Below are positions 1-10,366 of a stretch of DNA of 64,000 bases, piece by piece. Every line of letters starts with the position of its first letter. Within the stretch, counting starts at the first letter, position 1. The stretch spans positions 5,992,270-6,056,269 of the forward strand of contig OZ020265.1 of the NCBI GenBank assembly GCA_963971285.1. Reading direction: 5' to 3'. Position numbers and translations under genes: made by a program. The notes below the pieces were generated by a model. It ran no database searches and was not told the DNA's origin. It was given only the letters and a program-made list of their open reading frames with translations. The stretch is from Astropecten irregularis. Its lineage: Eukaryota; Echinodermata; Asteroidea; Paxillosida; Astropectinidae.

Positions 1-204
1 TGACTCAGATGTCCATTTGAGCTCAAATGTTCACAGGTTTATTATTTCATGTGCATGTTTGATTCAGGCATGTAACTCTTCCCTGGATCCGCAGATTTCT
101 GCATTTAAAAAAAATCCAGCCACCATAAAAAACGTCCAAGTTTCGGTTCGTTTCTGAATGCCGGCCGTGGTGGCGCTTCCGCACCTTGGATAGCGCAGAA
201 TCTT

Positions 205-525
205 AACTGTGATAGTGTCCTTGTCCAAGAAATACAGATTCATGGGCAAAAATATCAAATAAGACGCAGTAACAGTCATCTGTGAATTTTTTGAGAAAAC
301 AGTGAAAAATGCATGTGACGGTATTTAAAAAATCTTTTCACCGTTATATTTTATCTTCCGAAGATCAAAACAGTTTTTACTCTGGATAAAAACAGCATTT
401 CTGGCACACAATTGTTTACAGTACATGTATGTTTCTAGCAACACCATCTTTATACCCTGTACATTATAGATAAATCTGTGGAGATTTCTGTTTCGGTATG
501 CTATAATTATGATATTATCTTTAAC
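205..525. mobile_element. TTAA-type TIR element, fragment (intron of CPSF3)
   Basis: Shares GATTCATGGGCAAAAATATC, CTGGATAAATACAGCATTTC-like and GTATGTTTCTA blocks with copies at 22.9, 27.5, 38.2 and 62.4 kb. Bases 1-70 resemble another arm of the same superfamily. No further coding sequence is visible in 1-568. Confidence 0.55.
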
Positions 526-568
526 CCTAATTGATGACACGTGTCTTTTAATTGATTGCTTACTACAG

Positions 569-715
569 ACCATCATGCAGTCGCCGGAGGAGATCACTAC
601 CATGAACGGTCAGAAGCTCCCGTTGAAGATGTCTGTGGACTACATCTCCTTCTCGGCTCACACGGACTACGAGCAGACCAGCGAGTTCATCAGGTCGCTC
701 AAGCCTCCTCACATT
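569..715 (+). CDS. CPSF3: CPSF3 exon, beta-CASP region with SAHTDY
   Basis: The exon follows TACTACAG and ends CACATT before GTAAGC. It is 147 bp, phase 0 at both ends, and encodes 49 residues from [11 protein letters not shown] to LKPPHI. It carries the SFSAHTDY motif with the proposed general-acid histidine. The in-frame ATG at 575 is internal to the protein, not a start. Confidence 0.95.
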
Positions 716-3272
716 GTAAGCAAAACAAGTTTCAAGAGAAGCCACTGAGAAGCCTGGCCAGGCCCGGGCCTTCAGGCCTGAAATCCTCCTCTTGTCAGCC
801 CTGAACTTCACTACAATAGAGCTGAAGTAATGTAGGTTTGCGATGATGCCATGCAATCTCTTCTGTGAGAGTGTTTGGTTCTGAGAAGTTCCAAACAGTG
901 ACTGAGTCACTCTCATAAGGACGAACAGAGCACACTGTTCAGAACGTCGAGATAATACCACCAGTTCTTCTCAAAACCACACACTCTCACAGAAGAGATT
1001 TGGTGTCACCGCAAACCTACCTTAATTTAGTACTTCCACCATGCATAGCTTCAAGTCTTATCTATTTTATAATAGCTGCTTCAAAACAATCAATCCTGGC
1101 TTCTGGATACTGTCCATGATCAATGTGGACTCAATCTGTCAATCAGGTTTATAGTGCCAACTATGATCCAGGACACAGCAGGGGCTTGAAGTTGATAGTT
1201 CAAGGCTGGTAATTATAGAAGCCCAAGAGCCCAGGCAAAGCTCAGGCCTGGCTTGGCTTTTCAACTATGATCCAGGACACAGCAGGGACTTGAAGTTGAT
1301 AGTTCAAGGCTAGGGATTATAGAAGCCAAAGAGCCAGTTTCATAGAGCTGCTTAAGCACAGAACTTGCTTAAGTATGAAAAGTTTTCCTTGATCAAACAG
1401 GATTACCAACCAAATGTTCATGTGATGTTAACTGCTCTTGCACTTGTATTTGGCCATTGTTTGCTGAGCATATCATTCACAAGGAGTTTTGGGCTGGCAT
1501 ACTGATTTTATTTAGCAATGTTTGTGGTGCTTAAGCAAATTTTGGTGCTTAAACAGCTCTTTGAAATTTGACCTAAACCTGACAAGGCTTTTCAGTGTCT
1601 AAGCCCAGCCAGTATTAAAGTTTCTCTCCCTATTATCAAAAGCAGGGTCATGAAATTGACCTCCAATTGAGCAGATCAGGAATCCAAATTTTAGAAACTC
1701 TCTGATTGGACTTTGCTGTCATTGTAGGTGCTGGTCCACGGTGAGGCCAACGAGATGGGCCGCTTGAAGACCGCCCTCTTGAGAGAGTACGAAGACGACG
1801 AAGAGACGCACATCCAGATTCACAATCCCAGGATCACGCAGGCCGTTGAGTTGTACTTCCGCGGAGAAAAAATGGCAAAGGTACAAATAAATACCACTCT
1901 TTCACATTTACAATGTTTTTCGCTAGTCATTGACACAAGAGGGCGCTGTTCATTTAAAGGTACAATACATGATTGGTAAAGGTCACAGGACAGCACTCAT
2001 ACTTTGTCTGATCAAATATGTACATGGAATAAAAAACCTGTGAAAATTTGAGTTCAATCGGGCATCTGAGTCACAAGAAAATAGCGAAAACCCAACTCAA
2101 TTTTTCTTATAAAACATGAAGAAAGGTTTCGGTCTTTGTTTTACTAATTTCTGGATAAATAGAGCATTTCAGGTGGAAATATTTTAACGGTATGTTTCTA
2201 CCAGCACCATCCTCATACCTTGAGTGAAAGGAGATAACTAAAACAACTCGAGTGAGGGTGTCCTTCATGTTTGTTTCAAAAATCGTTCGGATGAACGATC
2301 TTTGGAAAAGACACTAAATTTTGATTTCCTTCCTTGGAAAACCCAGCATCTGATGAACCATGATTTCTCATGGTGACTGTTTGCACTGTTTACGAACTAC
2401 TGAGTCCATTTTCTGTCTCAAACTCAATATTTTTTTGGGGGGAGGCCTTGCAAATCCTGTGCTCCCTTATAAGTCATTGACACAAGAGGGCGCTGTTCAT
2501 TTAAATCATTAACACAAGAGGGCACTGTTTATTATTCCGCAGATAGGGCCAGGCTGGAAGTGTACAGCTTTCCACCAGTAGCAGGGCCCAAACATTATTA
2601 AAGTACCTCTCTCTAAAGTCATTTTCCCTCTGCACCGTTCTGTTGATACATAGGTCATGGGCAGCCTGGCCTCTAGCAGACCAACCAAAGACCACCGTTT
2701 ATCCGGAGTCCTCGTCAAGCGTAACTTCAACTATCACATCATGGCGCCCACGGACCTTGCCGAGTATACAGACCTGGCCGTCAGCACGCTCAGTCAGCGT
2801 CTGAGCGTGTCGTACTCTGCCCCACTCTCGTTACTGACTCACTACCTGACGCAGCTCTCAGGGGACGTGGAGTACATAGAGGTGTACAATAAGCCTGCAC
2901 TGAGGATCTTCAATGCTGTTACCATCGTTCATGAACCTGCTAAGGGCATGGTGACTCTAGAGGTAGGTTTTCATGGGATGGCACCAACTGTATGTTGTCA
3001 TGGGATGACACCAACTGTATGCTGTAAGGGGAATACACCAAATGTATGTTGTAAGGGGATTACATCAACTGTACGTTGTAATGGGATTACACCAGCTGTA
3101 TGTTGTAGGGGGACTACACCAACTATGTTGTCAGGGGTAATGCCAACTGTATGTTGTGGCGGATTACACCAACTGTTTACTGTATTATTGGGATTATGCC
3201 AACTATGGGGGTTTACAAAACAGAGGCTCCTGCTCAGGTTCCTGCTCAGGCTCAGGCTCCGGCTCAGACTCT

Positions 3273-3327
<55 letters not shown>

Positions 3328-5051
3328 ACTCTGGCTCAGGCTCAGGCTCAGGCTCAGGCTCACGCTTGATATCAGGCTCCGTCTCAGTCTCCGGCTCAGG
3401 CTCAGGTTCCGGCTCAGGCTCAGGTTCCGACTCAGTCCCAGGCACAGGTTCTGGCTCAGGCTCAGACTCTGGCTCAGACTCTGGCTCAGGCTCAGGCTCA
3501 GGCTCAGACTCTGACTCAGGCTCAGGCTCAGGCTCAGGCTCATGCTTCGGCTCAGGCTCAGGTTCCGGCTCAGGTTCCGGCTCAGGTTCCCGCTCAGGTT
3601 CAGGTTCCGGCTCAGGCTCAGGCTCAGACTCTGGCTCAGGCTCAGGCTCAGACTCTGGCTCAGGCTCAGGCTCAGACTCAGGCTTGATATCAGGCTCCGT
3701 CTCAGTCTCCGTCTCAGGCTCCGGCTCCGGCTCAGGCTCCGGCTCAGGCTCCGGCTCCATTTCGTGAATCCATTCTAAGATAACGGGTATCAAAATAGAC
3801 CCTTTTGGCTGCGGTTCGGAAGTAGATTCCCTCGTTTTAAAAGAGCCAGAGATTTGGGACATGGCCAAAGATTCAGAATCAAATGTCATATCACTAAACC
3901 TCTAAGCTAGCTGGAGTCAATATCTTAATTCGTCCTTTTGATCATGAATACATCTCTCTCTTTTTGTTTGACAGTGGGTGGCCAATGCAGTGAATGATAT
4001 GTATGCTGATGCAGTCATGGCAGTAGTCGTCAAAGTATCCACAGACCCCAACGCACAAAAGTGTAAGCAACTAAACCCCAATTTTAAGAAATGTCTGGAA
4101 GATACCAGCGACCATTGGGCCAAATAGGGCTCCACGCTGGAGCTATTTATAGAATACTTCTAATTCTTCCCTAATAAAAAATGCATAAAAATACAAAAAA
4201 GAATTAAGCTCGGAATTTTCTGCTACTGGGCATTTCCATGGTTTGGTAACATAAGATTTTACCTCTATTTTTGCATATTTGCATGCATTTCAAGGAACCA
4301 TAAGTGGTTTACTTGCTGATTCCAATAAAACAGTTTGAAATTTGAATCCTTCGAGAATGATTGATCAAGGTCAAAGTCACTTACAATGTATTACAGGTAA
4401 CTTTAATACCTTACTGTGGAATTGCCCTTCTATAGGCGTCGATTTGATTTACCTTTTAACTTACAGGGTATAAAATAAAGATGGTAATGGTAGAAACATA
4501 TCGTTAAAATTGCTGTATTTATCCAGAAAAGGGTCAAACCAGTGACCTTGATTATTTTTGATCTTTTAAAAGAGAAAAGACTAGAAATACCGTGGCCGTT
4601 TTTTCACTGTTTTCTCAAAAAATGGGTAGCGCATGGTACTGAAATTTTCACAGATGACTGTTACTGTATCGTCCTTGATATTTTTGCCCATGAATCTGTA
4701 TTTCTTTGACAAAAACCAAAGTATGATATTACCTTTTAGCAAATTTTGATTGATAAATCTGAAAAAAAATCTTCTTTGTTAACAGTGAAGCACATTCCTC
4801 CCAAGAATGATATTGACCATTTCAGCCATCGTCTGGCCGCGCTACTGGATGACATCTTTGGGTCAGAGGCTGTCTCCCATGATGATAAGATGGACATTAT
4901 AACGGTCAGCATAGAAGGCAAAGAGGCCCAGATAAACACTGAGCTATTGGTAAGTGTGGGTTTCCAGAGCCCTTTTCCAAACCTCGGCTCATGATCAGGC
5001 TCAGGCTCTAGCTCTGGCTCCGGCTCCGGCTCAGGCTCCGGCTCAGGCTCC

Positions 5052-5128
<77 letters not shown>

Positions 5129-5663
5129 CAGTTCAGGTTCCGACTCCGGCTCATGCTCCAGCGCTGTCATCCATATGCTGAAAATATAGGTTTTGGTTTT
5201 TCATTGAAGCTGAAGCTCTGTTTTCCTTTTCAAACCAGAGAATCTACTTCAGAACCGCAGCCAAAAGCCTCTATTTTGATTTTTATATATTGAAGGCTGA
5301 CCTACAGAAGCAAGAAGTATTTTCGGACCAGTGGGAGAAAATACCTTGACGTTTTGGCCAGTGTGCTCTGGCCGTCCTCAGGCTCTTGCTGTCGAAACGT
5401 CGAGATATTTTCTCCCACTGGTCCTTCTCAGGACCACACACCTTCCGAAAGGATTATACATGGTGTCTCTGCAAACCTTACCTAGTTCTTGTCTCTCCAC
5501 CATGCAAAACTTCAAATCCTACTTCAGAAGTATTCTGTGATCTATGTTTGTTTTTTGTCCTTTGTTTGAACAGGAAGTGAAGACTGAGGACAAGTCTATG
5601 TTTCAGATGATCAACACAGCGATCCAAAGATTACACAGTGCTATAGAGCCAACCCAGAGCTGA
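569..5663 (+). CDS. CPSF3: CPSF3 (CPSF73), 3'-terminal six exons, partial
   Basis: This is the C-terminal half of the nuclear endonuclease that cuts pre-mRNA before polyadenylation and also processes histone mRNA. Exons are 569-715, 1728-1880, 2654-2962, 3975-4062, 4786-4949 and 5574-5663; joined they read 316 residues in one frame to a TGA. The fragment opens with PEEITTM and [13 protein letters not shown], the end of the beta-CASP region. Its His matches human His396, the proposed general acid. VLVHGE in the next exon holds the zinc-ligand His matching human His418. The rest ([26 protein letters not shown]) is the CPSF73/100 C-terminal domain. The 5' exons with the metallo-beta-lactamase core lie outside the window. 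The fragment length matches the same part of the human protein. No frameshift or missing key residue was seen. Identification is by remembered family sequence, without a search. Confidence 0.96.
830..1023. mobile_element. fold-back hairpin MITE, copy 1
   Basis: Arms TAGGTTTGCGATGATGCCAT and TGGTGTCACCGCAAACCTAC pair, as do CTCTTCTGTGAGAGTGTTTG and its partner. Same family as 5300-5490, 49152-49411 and 54787-54930. Confidence 0.65.
1333..1572. mobile_element. MITE, TTTCATAGAGCTGCTTA type
   Basis: Begins AGTTTCATAGAGCTGCTTAA and ends CAGCTCTTTGAAATTTG, an imperfect TIR. Resembles the 10157, 26422, 42501 and 54181 copies. Confidence 0.6.
1728..1880 (+). CDS. CPSF3: CPSF3 exon with zinc-ligand VLVHGE motif
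   Basis: The acceptor is ATTGTAG and the donor AAG|GTACAA. It is 153 bp, phase 0-0, 51 residues from [14 protein letters not shown] to FRGEKMAK. The His of VLVHGE matches the last zinc ligand of CPSF73. The ...LKPPHI|VLVHGE... junction reproduces the family sequence exactly at the splice. Confidence 0.95.
1958..2232. mobile_element. TTAA-type TIR element, partial
   Basis: TTTAAAGGTACAATACATGA opens it, followed by family blocks TTTACTAATTTCTGGATAAA and AACGGTATGTTTCTACCAGC. The rest of this intron (2233-2653) holds an 18-bp duplicated AAGAGGGCGCTGTTCATTTA-type patch and nothing else I recognise. Confidence 0.5.
2654..2962 (+). CDS. CPSF3: CPSF3 exon, start of C-terminal domain
   Basis: The acceptor is ACATAG and the donor is CTAGAG|GTAGGT. 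It is 309 bp, phase 0-0, 103 residues. It includes [15 protein letters not shown] and [11 protein letters not shown], both typical of CPSF73. Reading on past the donor gives a repeat-derived tail, which is not coding. Confidence 0.94.
2965..3200. repeat. ~30-bp degenerate tandem repeat
   Basis: ACACCAACTGTATGTTGT plus a variable GGGAT spacer recurs about eight times directly after the donor of the 2654 exon. It keeps an open frame past the splice site but is intronic. Confidence 0.7.
3205..3870. mobile_element. hexanucleotide-array MITE with long GGCTCA tract
   Basis: About 540 bp of imperfect GGCTCA/GGCTCC/GACTCT hexamers are joined to a unique segment (AACGGGTATCAAAATAGACC, TTTTGGCTGCGGTTCGGAAG) shared with copies at 5.0, 29.2, 30.9 and 60.4 kb. 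Open frames here (Glu-Pro, Ala-Gln, Gly-Ser, Arg-Leu) are artefacts of the 6-bp period. Confidence 0.75.
3975..4062 (+). CDS. CPSF3: CPSF3 exon, [12 protein letters not shown]
   Basis: The exon starts after TTTGACAG and ends one base into a codon before GTAAGC. It is 88 bp and encodes [19 protein letters not shown] and then [14 protein letters not shown] is conserved in CPSF73. Its phase 1 end is completed by the two first bases of the 4786 exon. Confidence 0.93.
4380..4740. mobile_element. TTAA-type TIR element
   Basis: Inverted relative to the 38.2-kb copy: GATGGTAATGGTAGAAACAT early, CACAGATGACTGTTACTGTA late, and right end AACCAAAGTATGATATTACC next to TTTTA. Lies in the CPSF3 intron before 4786. 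Confidence 0.65.
4786..4949 (+). CDS. CPSF3: CPSF3 exon, LLDDIFG
   Basis: The acceptor is TTAACAG and the donor is TTG|GTAAGT. It is 164 bp; with the split leucine codon it encodes [12 protein letters not shown], then [14 protein letters not shown] and [17 protein letters not shown]. This matches the C-terminal domain. A hexanucleotide-repeat MITE begins about 30 bp after the donor. Confidence 0.93.
4978..5290. mobile_element. hexanucleotide-array MITE, copy 2
   Basis: GGCTCA/GGCTCC array at 4996-5150, then the shared unique segment (TTTTCATTGAAGCTGAAGCT, AACCGCAGCCAAAAGCCTCT). The right array is missing. Confidence 0.7.
5300..5490. mobile_element. fold-back hairpin MITE, copy 2
   Basis: GGACCAGTGGGAGAAAATA pairs with TATTTTCTCCCACTGGTCC around a loop containing GTGTGCTCTGGCCGTCCTCA. 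The GTCGAAACGTCGAGA and GGACCACACA blocks match copy 3. Confidence 0.65.
5574..5663 (+). CDS. CPSF3: CPSF3 terminal coding exon and stop
   Basis: The acceptor is GTTTGAACAG. Twenty-nine codons, from [20 protein letters not shown] to IEPTQS, end at TGA 5661-5663. The tail parallels the vertebrate ending REMVELAAQRLYEALTPVH. The 3' UTR follows directly. Confidence 0.92.
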   Translation, partial: EVKTEDKSMFQMINTAIQRLHSAIEPTQS

Positions 5664-5720
5664 TAGACGACCTTTGAACTATGACACCAGGTCAACTAAA
5701 TCAACCAAATCAGACTGTGG

Positions 5721-6406
5721 TGTATCCACTGATCTCTGTATAAAGACTGGATAGCTCATTGGCCGTTGAGAGTATTGTATCCACTGATCTCTGTATAAAG
5801 ACTGGATAGCTCATTGGCCATTGAGAGTATTGTATCCACTGATCTCTGTATAAAGACTGGATAGCTCATTAGCCATTGAGAGTATTGTATCCACTGATCT
5901 CTGTATAAAGACTGGATAGCTCATTGACCATTGAGAGTATTGTATCCACTGATCTCTGTATAAAGACTGGATAGCTCATTGACCATTGAGAGTATTGTAT
6001 CCACTGATCTCTATATAAAGACTGGATAGCTCATTGGCCATTGAGAGTATTGTATCCACTGATCTCTGTATAAAGACTGGATAGCTCATTGGCCATTGAG
6101 AGTATTGTATCCACTGATCTCTATATAAAGACTGGATAGCTCATTGGCCATTGAGAGTATTGTATCCACTGATCTCTGTATAAAGACTGGATAGCTCATT
6201 GGCCATTGAGAGTATTGTATCCACTGATCTCTATATAAAGACTGGAAAGCTCATTGACCATTGAGAGTATTGTATCCACTGATCTCTGTATAAAGACTGG
6301 ATAGCTCATTGGCCATTGAGAGTATTGTATCCACTGATCTCTGTATAAAGACTGGATAGCTCATTGGCCATTGAGAGTATTGTATCCACTGATCTCTGTA
6401 TAAAGA
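5721..6406. repeat. 55-bp tandem array, about 12.5 copies
   Basis: Unit TGTATCCACTGATCTCTGTA... recurs at 5721, 5776, 5831 and every 55 bp to 6381, with very few substitutions, so it is young. It begins 58 bp after the CPSF3 stop, probably inside the 3' UTR. Each unit holds TATAAAG followed by GGATAGCTCATTGG, which looks like a tRNA A-box. Confidence 0.95.
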
Positions 6407-6675
6407 TATTTCCTGAAAGGAAACTTTGTAAATTTTTGAAGGGTTTTGGGAAATGTTGACCAAAAGTTTACCAAATGTTGTTGATGTTGTTTTTGGTGGA
6501 TGAATTTTATTTGATCTTCTGAAAACAGAAATAAGTTCCTTGGACACTTAGGGACCTACCATTTGTGCCCACTATTTTGCTAATGTTGGCAAATTCTCAA
6601 TTTGCCAATATAGTTATGTAATTATTTTGATATACACTGTACAAAAGTATTCTTTTGCCGTTTCTTTGTAATAAG

Positions 6676-6860
6676 TCACAAAAGTAGATAAACAAGAAGA
6701 ATAAATCAATACTGGATTCCAACATTGTCATAGAAGGTTTAATATTTCTGTAATAACATTCATTTTGTCTGTTTTTGTTGGAAAATTGATCTTTCGAGGA
6801 CATGCCAGAAATTCGTTCTGCGAACTCCTAGGGACCTGTAACAGTGATTTCTACAACATT
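6676..6860. repeat. flanking duplicate of 170-bp satellite
   Basis: AGTAGATAAACAAGAAGAAT, TAATAACATT and ACTCCTAGGGACCTGTA recur, rearranged, at 8470-8770 on the far side of the satellite. The two flanks probably belong to one larger repeat unit. Confidence 0.5.
6700..6705 (+). promoter_or_regulatory. candidate CPSF3 poly(A) signal
   Basis: An AATAAA lies about 1 kb after the CPSF3 stop, beyond the 55-bp array. It sits in a sequence that recurs with another AATAAA near 8697, so either, or neither, could be used. No cDNA evidence is available. Confidence 0.2.
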
Positions 6861-8400
6861 TAAAAAACTTCAATTTTGGGTCAATAAATGAGAAAAATTA
6901 CAAGGGGTACGTACCCTTGCCGTTTTTGTCATTTTTGACCAAAAATAGCCATTTTCCAAAATTGGTTCCAAACGCCCCGAAAGCTGCCCTAGAGTAAGAG
7001 GAAGTAATTTTCGATGTGATACAGTGATAATAATCGACTTGAATTTTGGTCCAAAATGAGAAAAATGACAAGGGGTACGTACCCCTTGCCGTTTTTGTAA
7101 TGTTTGACCCAAAATAGCTATTTTCCAAAATTGGTCCCAAATGCCCCAAAAGCTGCCCTAGAGAAAGAGGAAGTCATTTTCGATGTGATATAGTGATAAT
7201 AGTTGACTCGAATTTTGACCCAAAAATGAGAAAAATTACAAGGGGTACGTACCCCTTGCCGTTTTAGTCATTTTTGACCCAAAATAGCCATTTTCAAAAA
7301 ATGGTTCCATATGGCTCAAAACCTGCCCTGGAGTAAGAGAAAGTCATTTTCGATGTGATACAGTGATAATAATCGGCTTGAATTTTTGCCGAAAAATTAG
7401 AAAAATGACAAGGGGTACCCCTTGCCGTTTTTGTTATTTTTGACCCAAAATAGCCATTTTCCAAAATTGGTTCCAAATGCCCCTAAAGCTGCCCTAGAGT
7501 AAGAGGAAGTCATTTTCGATGTGATACAGTGATAATAAACGACTTGAATTTTGGCCCAAAATTGATACAAATGAAAATGACAAGGGGTACCCCTTGCCGT
7601 TTTTATCATTTTTGACCCAAAATAGCCATTTTCCAAAAATGGTTCCAAATGCCCCAAAAGCTGCTCTAGAGTAAGAGGAAGTCATTTTCGATGTGATAAT
7701 AATTGACTTGAATTTTGGCCCAAGTACCCCTTGCCGTTTTTGTCATTTTTGACTCAAAATAGCCATTCTCCAAAATTGGTTCCACTAAATGCCCCAAAAG
7801 TTGCCATAGAGTAAGAGGAAGTCATTTTCGATGTGATCATAATTGACTTGAATTTTGGCCCAAAATGGCAAAAATGACAAGGGTTACCCTTTGCCATTTT
7901 TTGTTTACCAAAAATAGCCATTTTCCAAAATTGGTTCCAAATGCCTCAAAACCTGCCCTGGAGTAAGAGAAAGTCATTATCGATGTGATGCAGTGATAAT
8001 ACTCGACTTGAATTTTGGCCCAAGAAATGAGAAAAATTACAAGGGGGTACCCTTTGCCGTTTTTGCCATTTTTGACCCAAAATAGCCATTTTCCAAAATT
8101 GGTTCCAAATGCCTCAAAAGCTGTAAGAGGAAGTCATTTTCGATGTGAAACAGTGATAATAATCGACTTGAATTTTGGTCCAAAAATGAGAAAAATTACC
8201 CTTGCCGTTTTTGTCAGTTTGAACCCAAAATACCCATTTTTCAAAATTGGTTCTGAATTCCCCAAAACCTTCTCTAGAGCAAGAGGAAGTAATTTTCGAT
8301 GTGATACAGTGATAATAATCGACTTGAATTTTGGCCCAAAAATGACAAGGGGTACGTAACCCTTGCCATTTTTTTTCATTTTCCACCCAAAAGAGCAATT
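6860..8400. repeat. ~170-bp satellite with palindromic core, about nine copies
   Basis: Unit: CAAGGGGTACGTACCCCTTG palindrome, TTTTGACCCAAAATAGCCAT, AGAGTAAGAGGAAGTCATTT, CGATGTGATACAGTGATAAT, GACTTGAATTTTGGCC. Palindromes at 7069-7088 and 7239-7258 are perfect; later units have a 16-bp version lacking the central GTAC or are decayed. Confidence 0.9.
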
Positions 8401-8779
8401 TTCCATTTTCCCTGTTTTTGGTGGAAAAATAAAATGATTTGGCGGAAATTTAAAATGATTTCATTTGTTATGCCGACTCCTAGGGACCTGTACAATGATT
8501 TCTACCAAAATGGTTAAACTTTTGGGTCAAAATTGATGAAAACGGCAAGAGGAACCTCTTGCAATTTTTCCCGTTTTGGGTGGAAAAATGAAATTATTTT
8601 ATTTTATCTTTTTTTGGACAGAAAAAAGTTCTTTTTACGCAATAAGCATTATTTCCCGTTTTTTTATAACAAGTCACAAAAGTAGATAAACAAGAAGAAT
8701 AAAACATTTCCGGATTCCAACATTTTCATAGAAGTTTCAGTATTTCTTTAATAACATTTTTATTTATGATTTTTAAAGA

Positions 8780-9720
8780 AGACTTTTATTACAGTTGCCA
8801 GCAGAAATAGATTTTAATCACGACATTACACGTTTTCATTTTTGAAATGCATTTTTAGCTTTTCTTACGCTCAAATGAAGATTTATGTACATATTTTGTT
8901 ATCCCAGTCACCAAAAGTTATGTAAGCAACTTATCAAATAAAAAAGGCAAGTTTTTTTTTCTTTTTTCATATTTTTAAACGCAAAAAAGAAACTGGTCCC
9001 CAAGTGCCTATTATTGGCCGTTTCCATATCAGACCACAGTGATTATAACGGGTACCAGCTAAACTGGTTTCTTCTACATCTAAAGCATCTTGTGATACAA
9101 CATGAGCGCAGGGGACCAACTAATATCCAGTAGACTGGTTCCTTATCATCATTCCATTACCAAACCAGGCTGTGAGTCTGGGTACATGTCATCTTAAATG
9201 CTTGAAATACAATGTACTAGTTGTGCTATTTCATGTCAAATTTTAAACTCTTTAACAAATCTTACTCAGTAAATCTTCTTTGCAGCAAGAAATCAATATT
9301 TTGTATACCTATTCAAATGGATATGTACCAAATGAAGCCATAGCCAAAGTTTTAAGAAATGGATTAAGCATTATGACTGATGGCTGTGGCTAAGGATTAC
9401 ACACAAGTTAATAGGAAGCCGTAATAATAGTGACATTTTGTATATGGTAACAATGACAGCTCAAAGTTTTTAAGTTTCATTAAATTAACAATCAGGTTTG
9501 AACTTGAAATCCTGAAATAATTAAAATGCCATGACCATGGCCAGTAACAAGGATTATTGACAACTATTTTTGAGGAGACTGGGAGCCATCTTTAAAAAAT
9601 ATGGCAGCCATTTTGGGGTACAATGACAGTAAATAGACAACATTTCTTCAAAATGGTCCTAGCATAAGAAACACAGTATATAGCAAACTGGGTTTTGAAT
9701 TTGGCACATTCAGGAGTGAT
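8780..9720. other. AT-rich intergenic DNA
   Basis: I see no exon, RNA gene or recognisable repeat beyond short A/T runs. Confidence 0.5.
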
Positions 9721-10017
9721 CTAGCTTATTTAAACCCTAACCCATCTGCTTACCACAGCTTAATACCACAATACACGACACCACAGTGTGATTGTGTCAC
9801 AATACATGGTTTATGATCCAGTCCCCCTGTGGGGACTGTGGTAATGTGTGGTTAGCAGCTCTTGTGTGGTAATTGCAGAGCTAGGGTTAATCTTACATTA
9901 AAAAATGACCTTGCAGCCTATTTTCCTACCAGTTATCAGAAGATTGATACATAATGGCAATGCTAGAACCCCCAGCTATTAGTCAAGCTTTATTCATTGG
10001 AACAACCACCGAAGGCA

Positions 10018-10157
10018 GGGGTCGATTTCACAAAGCACTATGATTGATATTAAGTGTGAATCAGCCCTAATTGCTAAGCAAAATGTGTTGTCACAATACA
10101 AATCATTAATACTGACAAATCATATTAAGATGAATCTTAGTGTTTTGTGAAATCCAG
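10018..10157. mobile_element. MITE, GGGGTCGATTTCACAAAGC termini
   Basis: Left GGGGTCGATTTCACAAAGCA pairs with right TGTTTTGTGAAATCCAGGGG; ACTATGATTGATATTAAG pairs with TTAAGATGAATCTTAGTG. Close relative at 42735-42880. Confidence 0.75.
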
Positions 10158-10361
10158 GGGCCAATTTCATAGAGCTGCTTAGCACAAACAAATTGCTTAG
10201 CACAAAAATGGCTTGCCACTGAAAATTTGATTAGATATTCATGGCCAGCGAACAACAGCTAAAGACCACATGGAAATTTGGTTGTTAATCTGGTTTTTCT
10301 AAAGACACAAATGTCATGCTAAGCGAATTTTGGTGCTAAGCAGCTCTGTGAAATTGGCCCC
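10157..10361. mobile_element. MITE, GGGGCCAATTTCATAGAGC termini
   Basis: GGGGCCAATTTCATAGAGCT pairs with CAGCTCTGTGAAATTGGCCC, a near-perfect TIR. It abuts the previous MITE with a shared GGGG. Confidence 0.8.
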
Positions 10362-10366
10362 AGCCC

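Larger units (their letters stand above)
731..1633. mobile_element. 104-bp-subrepeat TIR element with two nested insertions
   Basis: The left end (CACTGAGAAGCCTGGCCAGG) and right end (GCCAGTATTAAAGTTTCTCT) match full copies elsewhere. A fold-back element interrupts it at about 830-1023. A TTTCATAGAGCTGCTTA MITE interrupts it at about 1333-1572. Two internal subrepeats (CTATGATCCAGGACACAGCA) remain. It fills most of the intron between the 569 and 1728 exons. Confidence 0.7.

Noticed and set aside
64..279. Possible upstream CPSF3 exon on the minus or plus strand
   Set aside because: No frame here matches the CPSF73 sequence that should precede TIMQSPEE; the region is a transposon fragment.
563..961. 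Minus-strand frame of 132 codons
   Set aside because: Antisense shadow of a CPSF3 exon plus intronic repeats.
2998..3514. Extension of the CPSF3 2654 exon through the repeat ([11 protein letters not shown] and LRLRL)
   Set aside because: Consensus donor GTAGGT at 2963 and perfect continuation in the 3975 exon.
3203..3889. Open frame of 228 codons, mostly Glu-Pro repeats, minus strand (also Gly-Ser and Arg-Leu frames on plus)
   Set aside because: Produced by the 6-bp period of the GGCTCA array in an intron between proven CPSF3 exons; no splice sites or family similarity.
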